In this document: piece after piece, positions 35,612 through 43,771 of the stretch
Numbering within the stretch: the stretch's first letter is position 1
Layout: each line of letters begins with the position of its first letter
From: Acidobacteriota bacterium
Lineage (GTDB): Bacteria > Acidobacteriota > Vicinamibacteria > Vicinamibacterales > JAKQTR01
NCBI GenBank assembly: GCA_029562975.1
Contig: JAKQTR010000030.1
Location: 186,001 to 250,000, forward strand
Length of the DNA stretch: 64,000 bases
Direction of reading: 5' to 3'
Program-made: the position numbers and the translations under genes
The notes under the pieces: generated by a model
The model's database searches: none
Told to the model about the DNA's origin: nothing
Seen by the model: the letters and a program-made list of their open reading frames with translations, nothing else

Positions 35612-37066
35612 CTAGCTTCCCTGAGTGACCGTCTTGATGCGCCTCCCCACGGGCGGCCGGCTGTCCGGGGCATGCCCGTTCACGATGGCCAGTTCGCCCG
35701 CAGGAACCAGGCCACCCGTGCGCTGGGCGATGCTCTGCCACGTGTCTCCGCTCGCGACGGTCGCGAAGGCGATGCGGTTGGGCTTGACGCGCGCCATCTC
35801 GGCCTCGTTTGCCGGGCTGTAGGACCGGATGGTCCGCGCGAAATGCGGCTGCACCTGAGCGAACCTGGCCTGGCTCGCCACGCCGGCCAGCAGGAACACG
35901 CGGCCTGCGTGGCTGATGTGCGCCGCCTCCACGCCGACAGCCGCGCCGTTCTCCGTCTGTCCGCTGTAGACCCCATGATAGGCCGGCACGCCGCCGCCGA
36001 GACGCACCGATTCCCCGCTGACTTTCTGGAACCCGGTCTGCGACATCCACGCCGCCGCCACCCGCTCGAGCGAGGCGCCCTGCGGGTTCTGCACCACCTG
36101 GAGCAGGATGACGACGCCGTCGATGCCCGGAGGCGCCGACGTCACCTGCTGCCGGCCATTCTGGACGCGCCAGCCGTCCGGGAATGTCACGGTGAACCGC
36201 ATGTCGGGATGAACGAACTCGCGTCCGCGCAGGAATCCCTCACGCGGGTTGTCGCCGTAGAGCAGCCCGTCCAAGTGCCGCCAGTAGGCCTCGCGGTTCA
36301 CCTCCCACTCGGACGAGGGCCGCGCCGACTCGAGCGCCCGTACCGTCTCGGCGAGCTTCGTCAGGCGGTCGGCGGGCTGGGGATGCGTCGAAAGCCAGTT
36401 GGGCAGGCCGCGGCTGTCGCTCGCGGCGCTGATGCGGCCGAGGGTCTCGAGGACGCCGGACATCCCCGACGGCGCCCAGCCGACCTTCGCGGCGTATCCC
36501 GCGCCGAGACGATCGGCCTGCAGCTCCTGGGTCCGGTCGTACTTCAGAAGCGCGATGCTGAGGCCAGCCTCGACGGCGCCCATGTACGGCTTGGCCTTGG
36601 GCGCGAAGAGGCTCGTGAGAAGCATGCCGACTGTCGCCATCGTCGAGCGCGTGTAGGCCGCCGCCGAGTGCCGCGCCGTGACGTGGCCGATTTCATGGCC
36701 GAGCACGCCGGCCAGTTCGGCCTCGGTGTCCAGATGCGCCAGCAGTCCGCGCGTGATGTAGATGAACCCTCCCGGCACGGCGAACGCGTTCGCCGCCGCC
36801 ACGTCCACCACCGCGAACTGCCACGGCAGGTCCGGCCGTTCCGACGACTTCGCCAGGCGCATGCCGACCGACTCCACGTACCGTTGCAAGGCCTGATCGG
36901 GATAGACGCCCATCTCCGCCCTGAGTTGCGGGTCGGACTCGCGCCCCAGTTGAATCTCCTGCGCCTCGCTCATGAAGTTGAGCTGGCGGTCGCCGGTCAC
37001 GGGGTTCGTCGCGCACGCGAGCAGGGAGCACGCCGCCAGCCCGCCGATCAGGATGTGCCGCTTCAT
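35612..37066 (-). CDS. M48 family metalloprotease lipoprotein with LysM-like end
   Basis: 484 residues. The lipobox SLLAC gives lipid-modified Cys18. The M48 zinc site is HEIGH (His124, Glu125, His128) with a downstream QELQADRLGAGY glutamate. Residues about 285-420 form a second domain, and 430-480 (FATVASGDTWQSIAQRTGG, LAIVNGHAPDSRPPVGRRIKTV) resembles a LysM peptidoglycan-binding unit. This is the BepA/YggG-like class that handles outer-membrane protein quality. CGGAGG precedes the ATG, and TAGAAT at 37090-37095 may be its -10. Confidence 0.92.
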   Translation of the reverse strand: MKRHILIGGLAACSLLACATNPVTGDRQLNFMSEAQEIQLGRESDPQLRAEMGVYPDQALQRYVESVGMRLAKSSERPDLPWQFAVVDVAAANAFAVPGGFIYITRGLLAHLDTEAELAGVLGHEIGHVTARHSAAAYTRSTMATVGMLLTSLFAPKAKPYMGAVEAGLSIALLKYDRTQELQADRLGAGYAAKVGWAPSGMSGVLETLGRISAASDSRGLPNWLSTHPQPADRLTKLAETVRALESARPSSEWEVNREAYWRHLDGLLYGDNPREGFLRGREFVHPDMRFTVTFPDGWRVQNGRQQVTSAPPGIDGVVILLQVVQNPQGASLERVAAAWMSQTGFQKVSGESVRLGGGVPAYHGVYSGQTENGAAVGVEAAHISHAGRVFLLAGVASQARFAQVQPHFARTIRSYSPANEAEMARVKPNRIAFATVASGDTWQSIAQRTGGLVPAGELAIVNGHAPDSRPPVGRRIKTVTQGS

Positions 37067-37092
37067 GGAACCTCCGAGGGGCTGGGGCTATT

Positions 37093-37953
37093 CTAAGCCG
37101 GGACTCGGGGCCCGGGACTCGGGGCTGCGAGCAAGGCGCTGGGGACCAGGCGCCGGTCGCCAATCGGCGAAGGGAAAGGAAGCCGGGAATCCCCGATTCC
37201 TCCTCCCGCCTTCTGCCTCACGGTCCACGCCGGCTCGATCCAGTCGCCAAGCAGCCTCCTGCGCGATTCGGGATCGAGTCCTGCCAGTTCCGCCTGCACG
37301 AGCGTGAGGTAGGCCATCGCGACGGGATGCAGCGACCCCGTCCGCCGCACGTCCCACTCGACCCGGTCGCCGCTTGCCGCGATGCCCTCGCGGTAGCTTG
37401 CGCGCAGCAGCAGCGGGCCGAGGCCCGCCATCACCACCGTCGCGTCGGCCATGTCTTCCTCGTCCCGACTTCCAGCCGGCACGCCGGACCGCGGCGCGTC
37501 CAGGACGATGTGCGCGAACTCGTGGGCCAGGATCGCGAGGATCTGCTCGTCGTCGTCGCGGTGGCGCGACGAGACCTCGACCACCGCGGCCTCGTCCACC
37601 ATGCGCACGCGGCCGGCGGTCCCCCGGCCGAGGCCGGCGAAGCGGACCGTCATGCGGGAGAGGCGCACGCCGAGGCGCGCGCTGACGAACGCCGCGGTCC
37701 GCTCGAGGAAGTCGCGGCGGTCCCTGGCGACGAAAGGGAGGCGGTCGAGCGGCGCCTGCCTGGCGATCGCCGGCTCGCGGAACGCGCCGGCGATGGTGCG
37801 CGCGAACGCGTCGAGGCGGGGGCGGTCAGCCTCCAGGTCGTACGCCCGGATGAGGGCCTCGCGCCTCCGCTGCAGGTCGGCGCGGGCCTGGTCGAGCGGC
37901 GAGGCCTGGGGGGCCAGGCACGCGACGAGCGCGAGGAGGGCGCCGCTCCGCAT
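37093..37953 (-). CDS. Exported HEFAH putative metallopeptidase with repeat-derived tail
   Basis: 286 residues. A short signal peptide (about 1-18) leads to an all-alpha region and a zincin-type helix ILAHEFAHIV (His144, Glu145, His148), with acidic DEEDMADATVVMAGLG as a possible third-ligand helix. No named family. The last 35 residues (GDSRLPFPSPIGDRRLV...PSPGPRVPA) are encoded by the GGGACTCGGGG-type intergenic sequence, so the original C-terminus was probably near WTVRQKAGGG. It lies 26 bases upstream of the M48 gene. Confidence 0.65.
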   Translation of the reverse strand: MRSGALLALVACLAPQASPLDQARADLQRRREALIRAYDLEADRPRLDAFARTIAGAFREPAIARQAPLDRLPFVARDRRDFLERTAAFVSARLGVRLSRMTVRFAGLGRGTAGRVRMVDEAAVVEVSSRHRDDDEQILAILAHEFAHIVLDAPRSGVPAGSRDEEDMADATVVMAGLGPLLLRASYREGIAASGDRVEWDVRRTGSLHPVAMAYLTLVQAELAGLDPESRRRLLGDWIEPAWTVRQKAGGGIGDSRLPFPSPIGDRRLVPSALLAAPSPGPRVPA

Positions 37954-38123
37954 GCGGAGATCCTATCGCGCCTGCAGGCCGCCCGGCGCGGTCATGGCCT
38001 GCCTCCCCCTCGGCGCCACCAGGCTCGAGCCCTAGCCCAGCGGGTCCCGCGTGCGACCAGGCCGCCCCCCGGCGACGGCTCTCTGGAATCCGCCATGCGG
38101 CGCCGGGATCTGGAATGACGGGA

Positions 38124-39008
38124 TCACTCTCTGACGAGGGCATCGACCAGCCGCCGAATCTCCTCTCTCGCCTGCTCCGTGATTGGCCGGAGAGGCCCGC
38201 GCACTTCGCCGCCCGTGTAGCCCGCCATGTCCATCGCGGCTTTCAGTCCCGCGATTCCGTGCTCCTTCGTCACCGCCACGGCGAGCGGCGTGATTCGTGC
38301 CTGGAGCCGCCGCGCCTCCTCCTGCCTGCCCGCCCTCGCCAGTTCGAACAGGCGCACGCAGAGGCCGGGCACGACGTTGGCCACTGCCACGATGGCGCCC
38401 GCCGCACCGGCGAGGATCGAGGGGTGGATCGCCGGCGCCGACCCGGCAAACAGGGCGAAGCCCGCCGGCACCCGCGCGATCACAGCTTCCATCTGGGCGA
38501 CATCGCCGTTCGAGTCCTTCATCCCGACGACGTTCGGATGCGCGGCAATCGCCGCCACCGTGTCGGGCGCGAGGTTCACGCCCGTCACGGCGGTGTTGGT
38601 GTACAAGAGGACCGGCACCGGCGACGCGTCGGCGATGGCCCGGTAGTGCTCCACCAGGGCGTCGTGCGTCATCCGGCTCTTGAAGAAAAAGGGCGTCAGC
38701 ACGAGGACCGCGTCGGCGCCCGCCTGCGCCGCCCGGCTGGTGGCGGCGATGACGGCCCGAGTGGACTGCCGCCCCGTGCCGGCCAGGAGCACGCGGCCGG
38801 CCGGCACGCGCTCCCGTGCCGCTCCGATGATGCGCTCGGCTTCGCGTTCGTCCACGTGCGCGGCTTCGCCGTTGGTGCCGAGCGCCAGCACGCCGCGAAG
38901 GCCGGTGGTCATCAGGCGCTCCACGTTGCGTTGGAGCGAGGCGTAGTCCACCTCGCCGCGCCCGAACGGCGTGGCGATGGGGGGATAGATGCCGGCAAGG
39001 TTCAGCAC
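38124..39008 (-). CDS. Dihydrodipicolinate synthase (DapA) family lyase
   Basis: 294 residues from GTG 39008. Schiff-base Lys164 lies in VGMKDSNGD and Tyr136 in LLYTN. LALGTNGEAAHV replaces the canonical GTTGE with GTNGE. This TIM-barrel family makes dihydrodipicolinate or cleaves other 2-keto acids; the GTNGE variant and distance from lysA favour a sugar-acid or unknown aldolase. The start was set by family alignment (MLNLAGIYPPIATPF); an ATG at 39047 has its ribosome site touching the start codon and would add 13 residues. It is divergent from the Mut7-C gene. Confidence 0.88.
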   Translation of the reverse strand: MLNLAGIYPPIATPFGRGEVDYASLQRNVERLMTTGLRGVLALGTNGEAAHVDEREAERIIGAARERVPAGRVLLAGTGRQSTRAVIAATSRAAQAGADAVLVLTPFFFKSRMTHDALVEHYRAIADASPVPVLLYTNTAVTGVNLAPDTVAAIAAHPNVVGMKDSNGDVAQMEAVIARVPAGFALFAGSAPAIHPSILAGAAGAIVAVANVVPGLCVRLFELARAGRQEEARRLQARITPLAVAVTKEHGIAGLKAAMDMAGYTGGEVRGPLRPITEQAREEIRRLVDALVRE

Positions 39009-39162
39009 GAGGGGAAGGATACAGGAGAACGGAGGCCCGGTCTCCATCTCCTTCGTCCGCCTGGCGCCCGTCGGCTGGCCCGTCGTCGCGGACGCCCAGT
39101 CGCCTGCCTTTCCCGGACGGGCGCGCTCGCCATCGGCGGCCGTTGGGCGCATCATGGTACCG

Positions 39163-39894
39163 ATGGCCCGCGCGACGTTCCGCTTCCACGGCGAGCTTGG
39201 CGACCTGCTGCCCCGCCAGTGGCGCCGGCGCGAGATCGTTCACGTCTTCAACGAGCCGGCCAGTGTCAAGGACCGCATCGAAGCCCACGGCGTGCCTCAC
39301 ACCGAGGTCGCGCTCATCGAGATCGGCGGCGCGCCCGCCGGCTTCTCGCGCCTGTTGCGCAACGGCGATCGCGTGGGAGTGTATCCCGCCGCGGCCGGCC
39401 TCGACGCCCCGCTCGCCCTCCGGCCGCCGTATCCCCGGGGCCGATTCGTGCTCGACCAGCACCTGGGCAGATTGGCGGCCTACCTGCGCCTGCTGGGGCT
39501 GGATTGCCTCCACCGCGCGTCGTTCCCGGACGAGGAGGTGGCGGCCGTCGCCGTCGAGGAGGGCCGCGTGCTGCTCTCGCGCGACCGGCAGCTGCTGATG
39601 CGCCGCGCGGTCGTGCATGGCGGCTTCGTCCACGCGACCGATCCGAAGGCGCAGGTGTCCGAGGTGCTGCGGCGGTTTCCCGCGCCCGAACGGCTGGCGC
39701 CCTTCACGCGCTGCTTGTCGTGCAACGGCGTGCTCCGGCCCGCCGCGCGCGAGGATGTGGAGGACCGCCTGCAGGCGGACACGCGCAGGTACTACGCCGA
39801 GTTCCGCGAGTGCCCTGATTGCCGCCGCGTTTACTGGGACGGCTCGCACGTCCGCCGCATGCGCCCGTGGGTGGACGCGTGGCTCGCCGGGTGA
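39163..39894 (+). CDS. Mut7-C RNase-domain protein with ubiquitin-like N-terminus
   Basis: 243 residues. Residues 1-80 form a beta-grasp, Mut7-C ubiquitin-like domain (ATFRFHGELGDLLP, NGDRVGVYPA). The rest is a PIN-like Mut7-C domain: FVLDQHLGRLAAYLRLLGLD with an active-site Asp, then VLLSRDRQLLMRR and a zinc ribbon RCLSCNGVL ... ECPDCRRVYW. Members are predicted RNases of unknown target. An ATG at 39154 is nearly as likely as the start. Confidence 0.9.
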   Translation: MARATFRFHGELGDLLPRQWRRREIVHVFNEPASVKDRIEAHGVPHTEVALIEIGGAPAGFSRLLRNGDRVGVYPAAAGLDAPLALRPPYPRGRFVLDQHLGRLAAYLRLLGLDCLHRASFPDEEVAAVAVEEGRVLLSRDRQLLMRRAVVHGGFVHATDPKAQVSEVLRRFPAPERLAPFTRCLSCNGVLRPAAREDVEDRLQADTRRYYAEFRECPDCRRVYWDGSHVRRMRPWVDAWLAG

Positions 39895-39927
39895 GCGCGG
39901 GCGCCGGCCGGCCGGCGCCGTCCGGGC

Positions 39928-40890
39928 TCAGAGCCGCGCCGCATCCTGCGCAGCGAGATTGACGCCGAGGACGACGAGGAAGATCGCCGCCGCCGGGGCG
40001 AGCGTCCATGGCGCGTCGGCGATCGCGGCGACGTTTGCGGCCTCCTGCAGCATCACGCCCCACGTCACCGACGGATCGGGAAACCCGAGGCCGACAAACG
40101 ACAGGGTGGCCTCCGCGAGGATGAACGCCGCAAACAGCAGCGTGGCCTGCGTCGCAAGGAACCCGCGGGCGGCTGGCAGGAGGTGGCGCACGAGGAGCCG
40201 CGCGCGCCCGGCTCCGAGCGCCCGTGCCGCCTGCGCGTAGTCGCGCTCGCGCTCGGCCGCGACGACGGCCCGGACGCCCCGCGCGACGATGGGCCAGCCG
40301 ACCAGCGCGAGGATGCCGGCGACGAGGGCGAACACCTGCGCTGGCGGCATCACGAGGGGGAGCGCGGCTCGCAGCGACAGCACCACGTACATTGCCGGCA
40401 GCACGAGCACGAAGTCCGATAGCCGCATCAGGACCTCGTCCAGGACGGGCCCTGCCGAGCCGGCGAGGCCTCCGACGGCCGTGCCGATGGCGAGCGCGCC
40501 GAGCGCGGCGAGGAGCGCCACGGCCAGCGACAGCCGCGCGCCGTGGAGGAGCCGCGCCAGCACGTCGCGCCCGGAGCCGTCGGCGCCGAGCGGAAGCCAC
40601 GGCCCGCGGCTTTCGTCGGCCAGGCGGACGATCACGCCGCCCGAGAACCACGCCAGCGGAACGGGCCGCGCGCGGTCTTCCTCGTACCGCCGTTCCAGCC
40701 GATCCGCCAGCACGATCGGGTAGACGAAAGGGGCGCGCCACGCGCCCTGCCCGTCGATGAGGTGCACGGCCATGGGCGGCGCGTACGCGCGGTCGGCGAA
40801 CCGCTGGTGCGCGGCGTGCGGCGTCAGCACGGGCGCGAGGACGGCGAGGAGCGCCACGGCCCCGATGAGCGCGAATCCGGCGCGCCTCAC
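39928..40890 (-). CDS. ABC transporter permease, DppC/OppC type
   Basis: 320 residues, GTG start overlapping the partner permease stop. It has about six membrane helices and an extracytoplasmic loop of about 100 residues after helix 1 (HQRFADRAYAPPMAVHL ... LPLGADGSGRDVLARLLHGA). The LGTDxxGRDxLSR-type motif of DppC proteins appears as LGADGSGRDVLARL. The ABC-coupling EAA loop is RDYAQAARALGAGRARLLVRH. No binding protein or ATPase gene is near, so the rest of the transporter must be elsewhere. Confidence 0.9.
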   Translation of the reverse strand: MRRAGFALIGAVALLAVLAPVLTPHAAHQRFADRAYAPPMAVHLIDGQGAWRAPFVYPIVLADRLERRYEEDRARPVPLAWFSGGVIVRLADESRGPWLPLGADGSGRDVLARLLHGARLSLAVALLAALGALAIGTAVGGLAGSAGPVLDEVLMRLSDFVLVLPAMYVVLSLRAALPLVMPPAQVFALVAGILALVGWPIVARGVRAVVAAERERDYAQAARALGAGRARLLVRHLLPAARGFLATQATLLFAAFILAEATLSFVGLGFPDPSVTWGVMLQEAANVAAIADAPWTLAPAAAIFLVVLGVNLAAQDAARL

Positions 40891-41864
40891 GCGCCGGCCT
40901 CCTCGCGCCCGCGCAGGCGCGGGTCGATGGCCGCCAGCGCCAGGTCGGACAGGATCGCGCCGAGGGCCAGGAACGCGCCGCCGGCCGCCGCGCAGCCGGC
41001 CACCAGGTACAGGTCGCGCGACCGCAGCGCGTCGAACATCAGCCGCCCCAGCCCTGGCCACGACGCCACGATCTCGACGATGAAAGAGCCGCTCAGCAGG
41101 TTGCCGAAGACCACGCCGAACACCGCCGCCACCGGGCGCAGCGACGGCTTGAGCGCGTTGCGCCAGAGCAGGCGGCCCGGCGGCACGCCGCGCGCCACGG
41201 CCGCCGCCACGAACCGCTCGCCGAGGGTCGCGGCGATCGCCCCCGACTGGAGGCGTTCAATCATGGCGGCGATTGGCAGGGCCAGGGCGACGGCGGGCAG
41301 CACCAGGTGGCGCGCGACATCGGCCGCCTGCGCCAGCGGGCCGGCCTCCGCAAGGGGCTCGATCGATCGCATGCCGCCGACGGGCAGCCAGCCCGTGCGC
41401 GCGGCCAGGAGGACGAGCAGCAGCGAGCTGACGAGAGTGGGCAGCGAGAGGGCCACGAGCGAGGCCGCGCGGATAGCGCTCGACGCGGGGCCGCGGCGGC
41501 TGCCCGACACGACCCCGAGGGGGATACCGACGACGAGCGCGAGCAGGAGCGCCGCGGCGGCGAGCACGGCCGTGTTCGCGGCGCGCTCGGCGACCAGTCC
41601 GGCCACGGGACGCCCGTACATGAGCGACGTGCCGAAGTCGAGGCGCGCCGCGCGCGACGCCCAGCGCGCGAACCGTTCGGCCGCCGGCCGGTCGAGCCCG
41701 AGGCGCGCCCGTTCCGCATCGAGGGATCGCGCGGTGGCGCCGAGGCCCACCTGCTCCGACATGATGTCGCCCGGTGCGGCGCCCGTCAGCAGCAGCGCGG
41801 CCGACGAGACGACGGCCACGAGCAGCACGGAGAACAGCATTCGTCTGACGAGATACCCAATCAT
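40887..41864 (-). CDS. ABC transporter permease, DppB/OppB type
   Basis: 325 residues with about six helices. YLVRRMLFSVLLVAVVSSAA is the usual opening, DFGTSLMYGRPVAGLV the conserved loop and ERFVAAAVARGVPPGRLLWRNALK the EAA loop that contacts the ATPase. It pairs with the overlapping DppC-type gene to form the membrane channel of a peptide, nickel or oligosaccharide importer; the class is not settled by sequence. Confidence 0.9.
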   Translation of the reverse strand: MIGYLVRRMLFSVLLVAVVSSAALLLTGAAPGDIMSEQVGLGATARSLDAERARLGLDRPAAERFARWASRAARLDFGTSLMYGRPVAGLVAERAANTAVLAAAALLLALVVGIPLGVVSGSRRGPASSAIRAASLVALSLPTLVSSLLLVLLAARTGWLPVGGMRSIEPLAEAGPLAQAADVARHLVLPAVALALPIAAMIERLQSGAIAATLGERFVAAAVARGVPPGRLLWRNALKPSLRPVAAVFGVVFGNLLSGSFIVEIVASWPGLGRLMFDALRSRDLYLVAGCAAAGGAFLALGAILSDLALAAIDPRLRGREEAGA

Positions 41865-41965
41865 GGCGGAGGCCGCGGCGCGCGCCCGCCGTATTCTTGC
41901 ATGCTTTGGCGCCGGGACCTCAAGGGCGTCCCGTCTCGGGCCGATAAGTCCGGCTGTTGCCGCAC

Positions 41966-43771
41966 ATGGGACACGTGTCTCCGCCAGCTGCTCGGGCCGC
42001 GATCGCCAACGCGCTGACGCGCGACACGCTCGTCCTGCTCTTCTACGCCGTCGCCGTCACAGAGGCGCTCATCTATTCGCTGCCGCTGATGGACCCGGGC
42101 ACGCTGACCGCCTTCGGCGCGTCGCCGTTCCTGATCCCCTTCGTCGCCACGGCGACGGCCGCCGGCTTCTACGGGCTGGGCCGCGTCCAGGAGCGGGAGG
42201 AGCGGCTGTTCTGGTCGCACCTCGCCTACGCCTGCGTCTTCTGGCTGGCCACGCTCGCGGCCATCGCCGCCGTGCCGGTCGCCCAGTGGCGGCTCATCGA
42301 CGACGTGCTGGTCGACGCGGCGTACTTGTTCTTCTACTCGCCGATCCTGTTTGCCGCCGAGTGCAAGCCGCACATCCCGGGCGTGGGCCCGCACCGCGAC
42401 GTGGAGCGTCAGCTGCGCTGGGCCGGCGTGACGCTGCTCGTGCTCGGCTGGTTCGCCTGCTTCGTCGTGACGCCGGCCGTCCTGGATCCGGACCGCTTCG
42501 GCGCCACGGCCTCCTCGGCGTTCCTGTTCATGACGCTGGACGTCACGATTGTCGTCCGGTTCACCTGGCGGGCGTGGACGTCGGGTTCCACGCGGTGGCG
42601 CGTGCTCTACGGCACCGTCGCGCTGACGGGCGTCGCCCTGTTCGCCACCGACACGCTGGACGTCCTCGAGGGGCTGCGCGTGTTCGCGCTGGCGGACGGC
42701 GCGCTGACGGACCTCCTGTGGGCCATTCCCGCGTTCGTTCTGCTGCTGGCTTTCCGGCTGCGCGACGCCGATCTGCCCCGGGCGATCGATCCCGCAACGC
42801 ACGAGCGCGCCGTGAGCGCCGGCCTCGAGCCCGTGCGGGTGGGCAGCTTCCTGGTGGGCAGCGCCCTCGCCTTTCCGCTGGTCCACTTCGCGTTCCACAC
42901 GGCGTATCCCGTCCTGCCCGCCCTCGTCGCCACCCACCGGGTGATTGTGACCGCGGAGCTCGTTCTGCTGGGCGCGCTCGGCGTCATCGCGTTCCGGCAC
43001 CTAGAGCACAACCGGGTCCTGGCTGAGCGGCGGCGCGCGGCCCTCGAGGAGCGGGTCCGCCGCGCGCGGACGCTCGAGGCGGTGAGCCGCTTCGCCGGCG
43101 TCGTGGCCGGCGAGTACTCGGCGCTCGTCCGCGTCCTCGGCGCGTTCGTGGACCGCGCCATCGACGCCACCGGCCCCGGCGATCCGCTGCACGACGAGGC
43201 CATCCGCGCGGCCGAACAGGTGCAGAGGGCCGCGGACTTCACCGGGAACCTGCAGGCCATCAGCCGCCAGCAGCGCGGGCACCCGGTGCGCGTCGACGTG
43301 GCCGCGGCCGTGTCGGAGCGCGCGCACGAGCTGCGCCAGATTCTCGGGCCGCAGATCCTGCTGGAGATCGCGCCGTCGCGGGGGCCGTGCGTCGCCGAGA
43401 TCGACCCGGCGCACCTGCGCGCCATGCTGCTCGACCTCGTGACCAACGCCCGCGACGCGATGCCCCGCGGCGGCCGCTGCCGCATCGAGACCGGCGCCGT
43501 CGATCTCGACGGCGACGCGGCGATGGGCATGGGGATCCACGCCGGCCGTTTCGCCCGGCTCGCCGTGCGCGACACCGGGCCGGGCATCCCGAGCGAGATC
43601 CTGCCCCACATCTTCGAGCCCTTCTTCTCGTCGAAGCCGGGCGAGGGGCGGGGGGCGGGGCTGGGGCTCGCCACGCTCTACGCGCTCGCCAGCCAGTACG
43701 GCGGCTGCGTGACGGCTGCAAGCGGGCCGGGCGACACCGCCTTCGAGATCCTGCTGCCGTCAGCGGGCTAG
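41966..43771 (+). CDS. Membrane sensor histidine kinase-like protein lacking the phospho-acceptor histidine
   Basis: 601 residues. Eight or so hydrophobic helices (about 20-345) form an integral sensor region. A coiled-coil linker (RVLAERRRAALEERVRRART) follows. The HisKA-like helix reads RFAGVVAGEYSALVRVL (376-392); NtrB-type kinases have AHDFNN here, so Gly382 stands where His should be. The ATPase domain looks intact: N-box LVTNARDAM (Asn494), G1 RDTGPG, F-box FEPFFSS and G2 GAGLGLA. It could regulate another kinase, bind ATP as a switch, or work through another residue. No response regulator is adjacent. The last 12 bases overlap the CorC-type gene. Confidence 0.82.
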   Translation: MGHVSPPAARAAIANALTRDTLVLLFYAVAVTEALIYSLPLMDPGTLTAFGASPFLIPFVATATAAGFYGLGRVQEREERLFWSHLAYACVFWLATLAAIAAVPVAQWRLIDDVLVDAAYLFFYSPILFAAECKPHIPGVGPHRDVERQLRWAGVTLLVLGWFACFVVTPAVLDPDRFGATASSAFLFMTLDVTIVVRFTWRAWTSGSTRWRVLYGTVALTGVALFATDTLDVLEGLRVFALADGALTDLLWAIPAFVLLLAFRLRDADLPRAIDPATHERAVSAGLEPVRVGSFLVGSALAFPLVHFAFHTAYPVLPALVATHRVIVTAELVLLGALGVIAFRHLEHNRVLAERRRAALEERVRRARTLEAVSRFAGVVAGEYSALVRVLGAFVDRAIDATGPGDPLHDEAIRAAEQVQRAADFTGNLQAISRQQRGHPVRVDVAAAVSERAHELRQILGPQILLEIAPSRGPCVAEIDPAHLRAMLLDLVTNARDAMPRGGRCRIETGAVDLDGDAAMGMGIHAGRFARLAVRDTGPGIPSEILPHIFEPFFSSKPGEGRGAGLGLATLYALASQYGGCVTAASGPGDTAFEILLPSAG

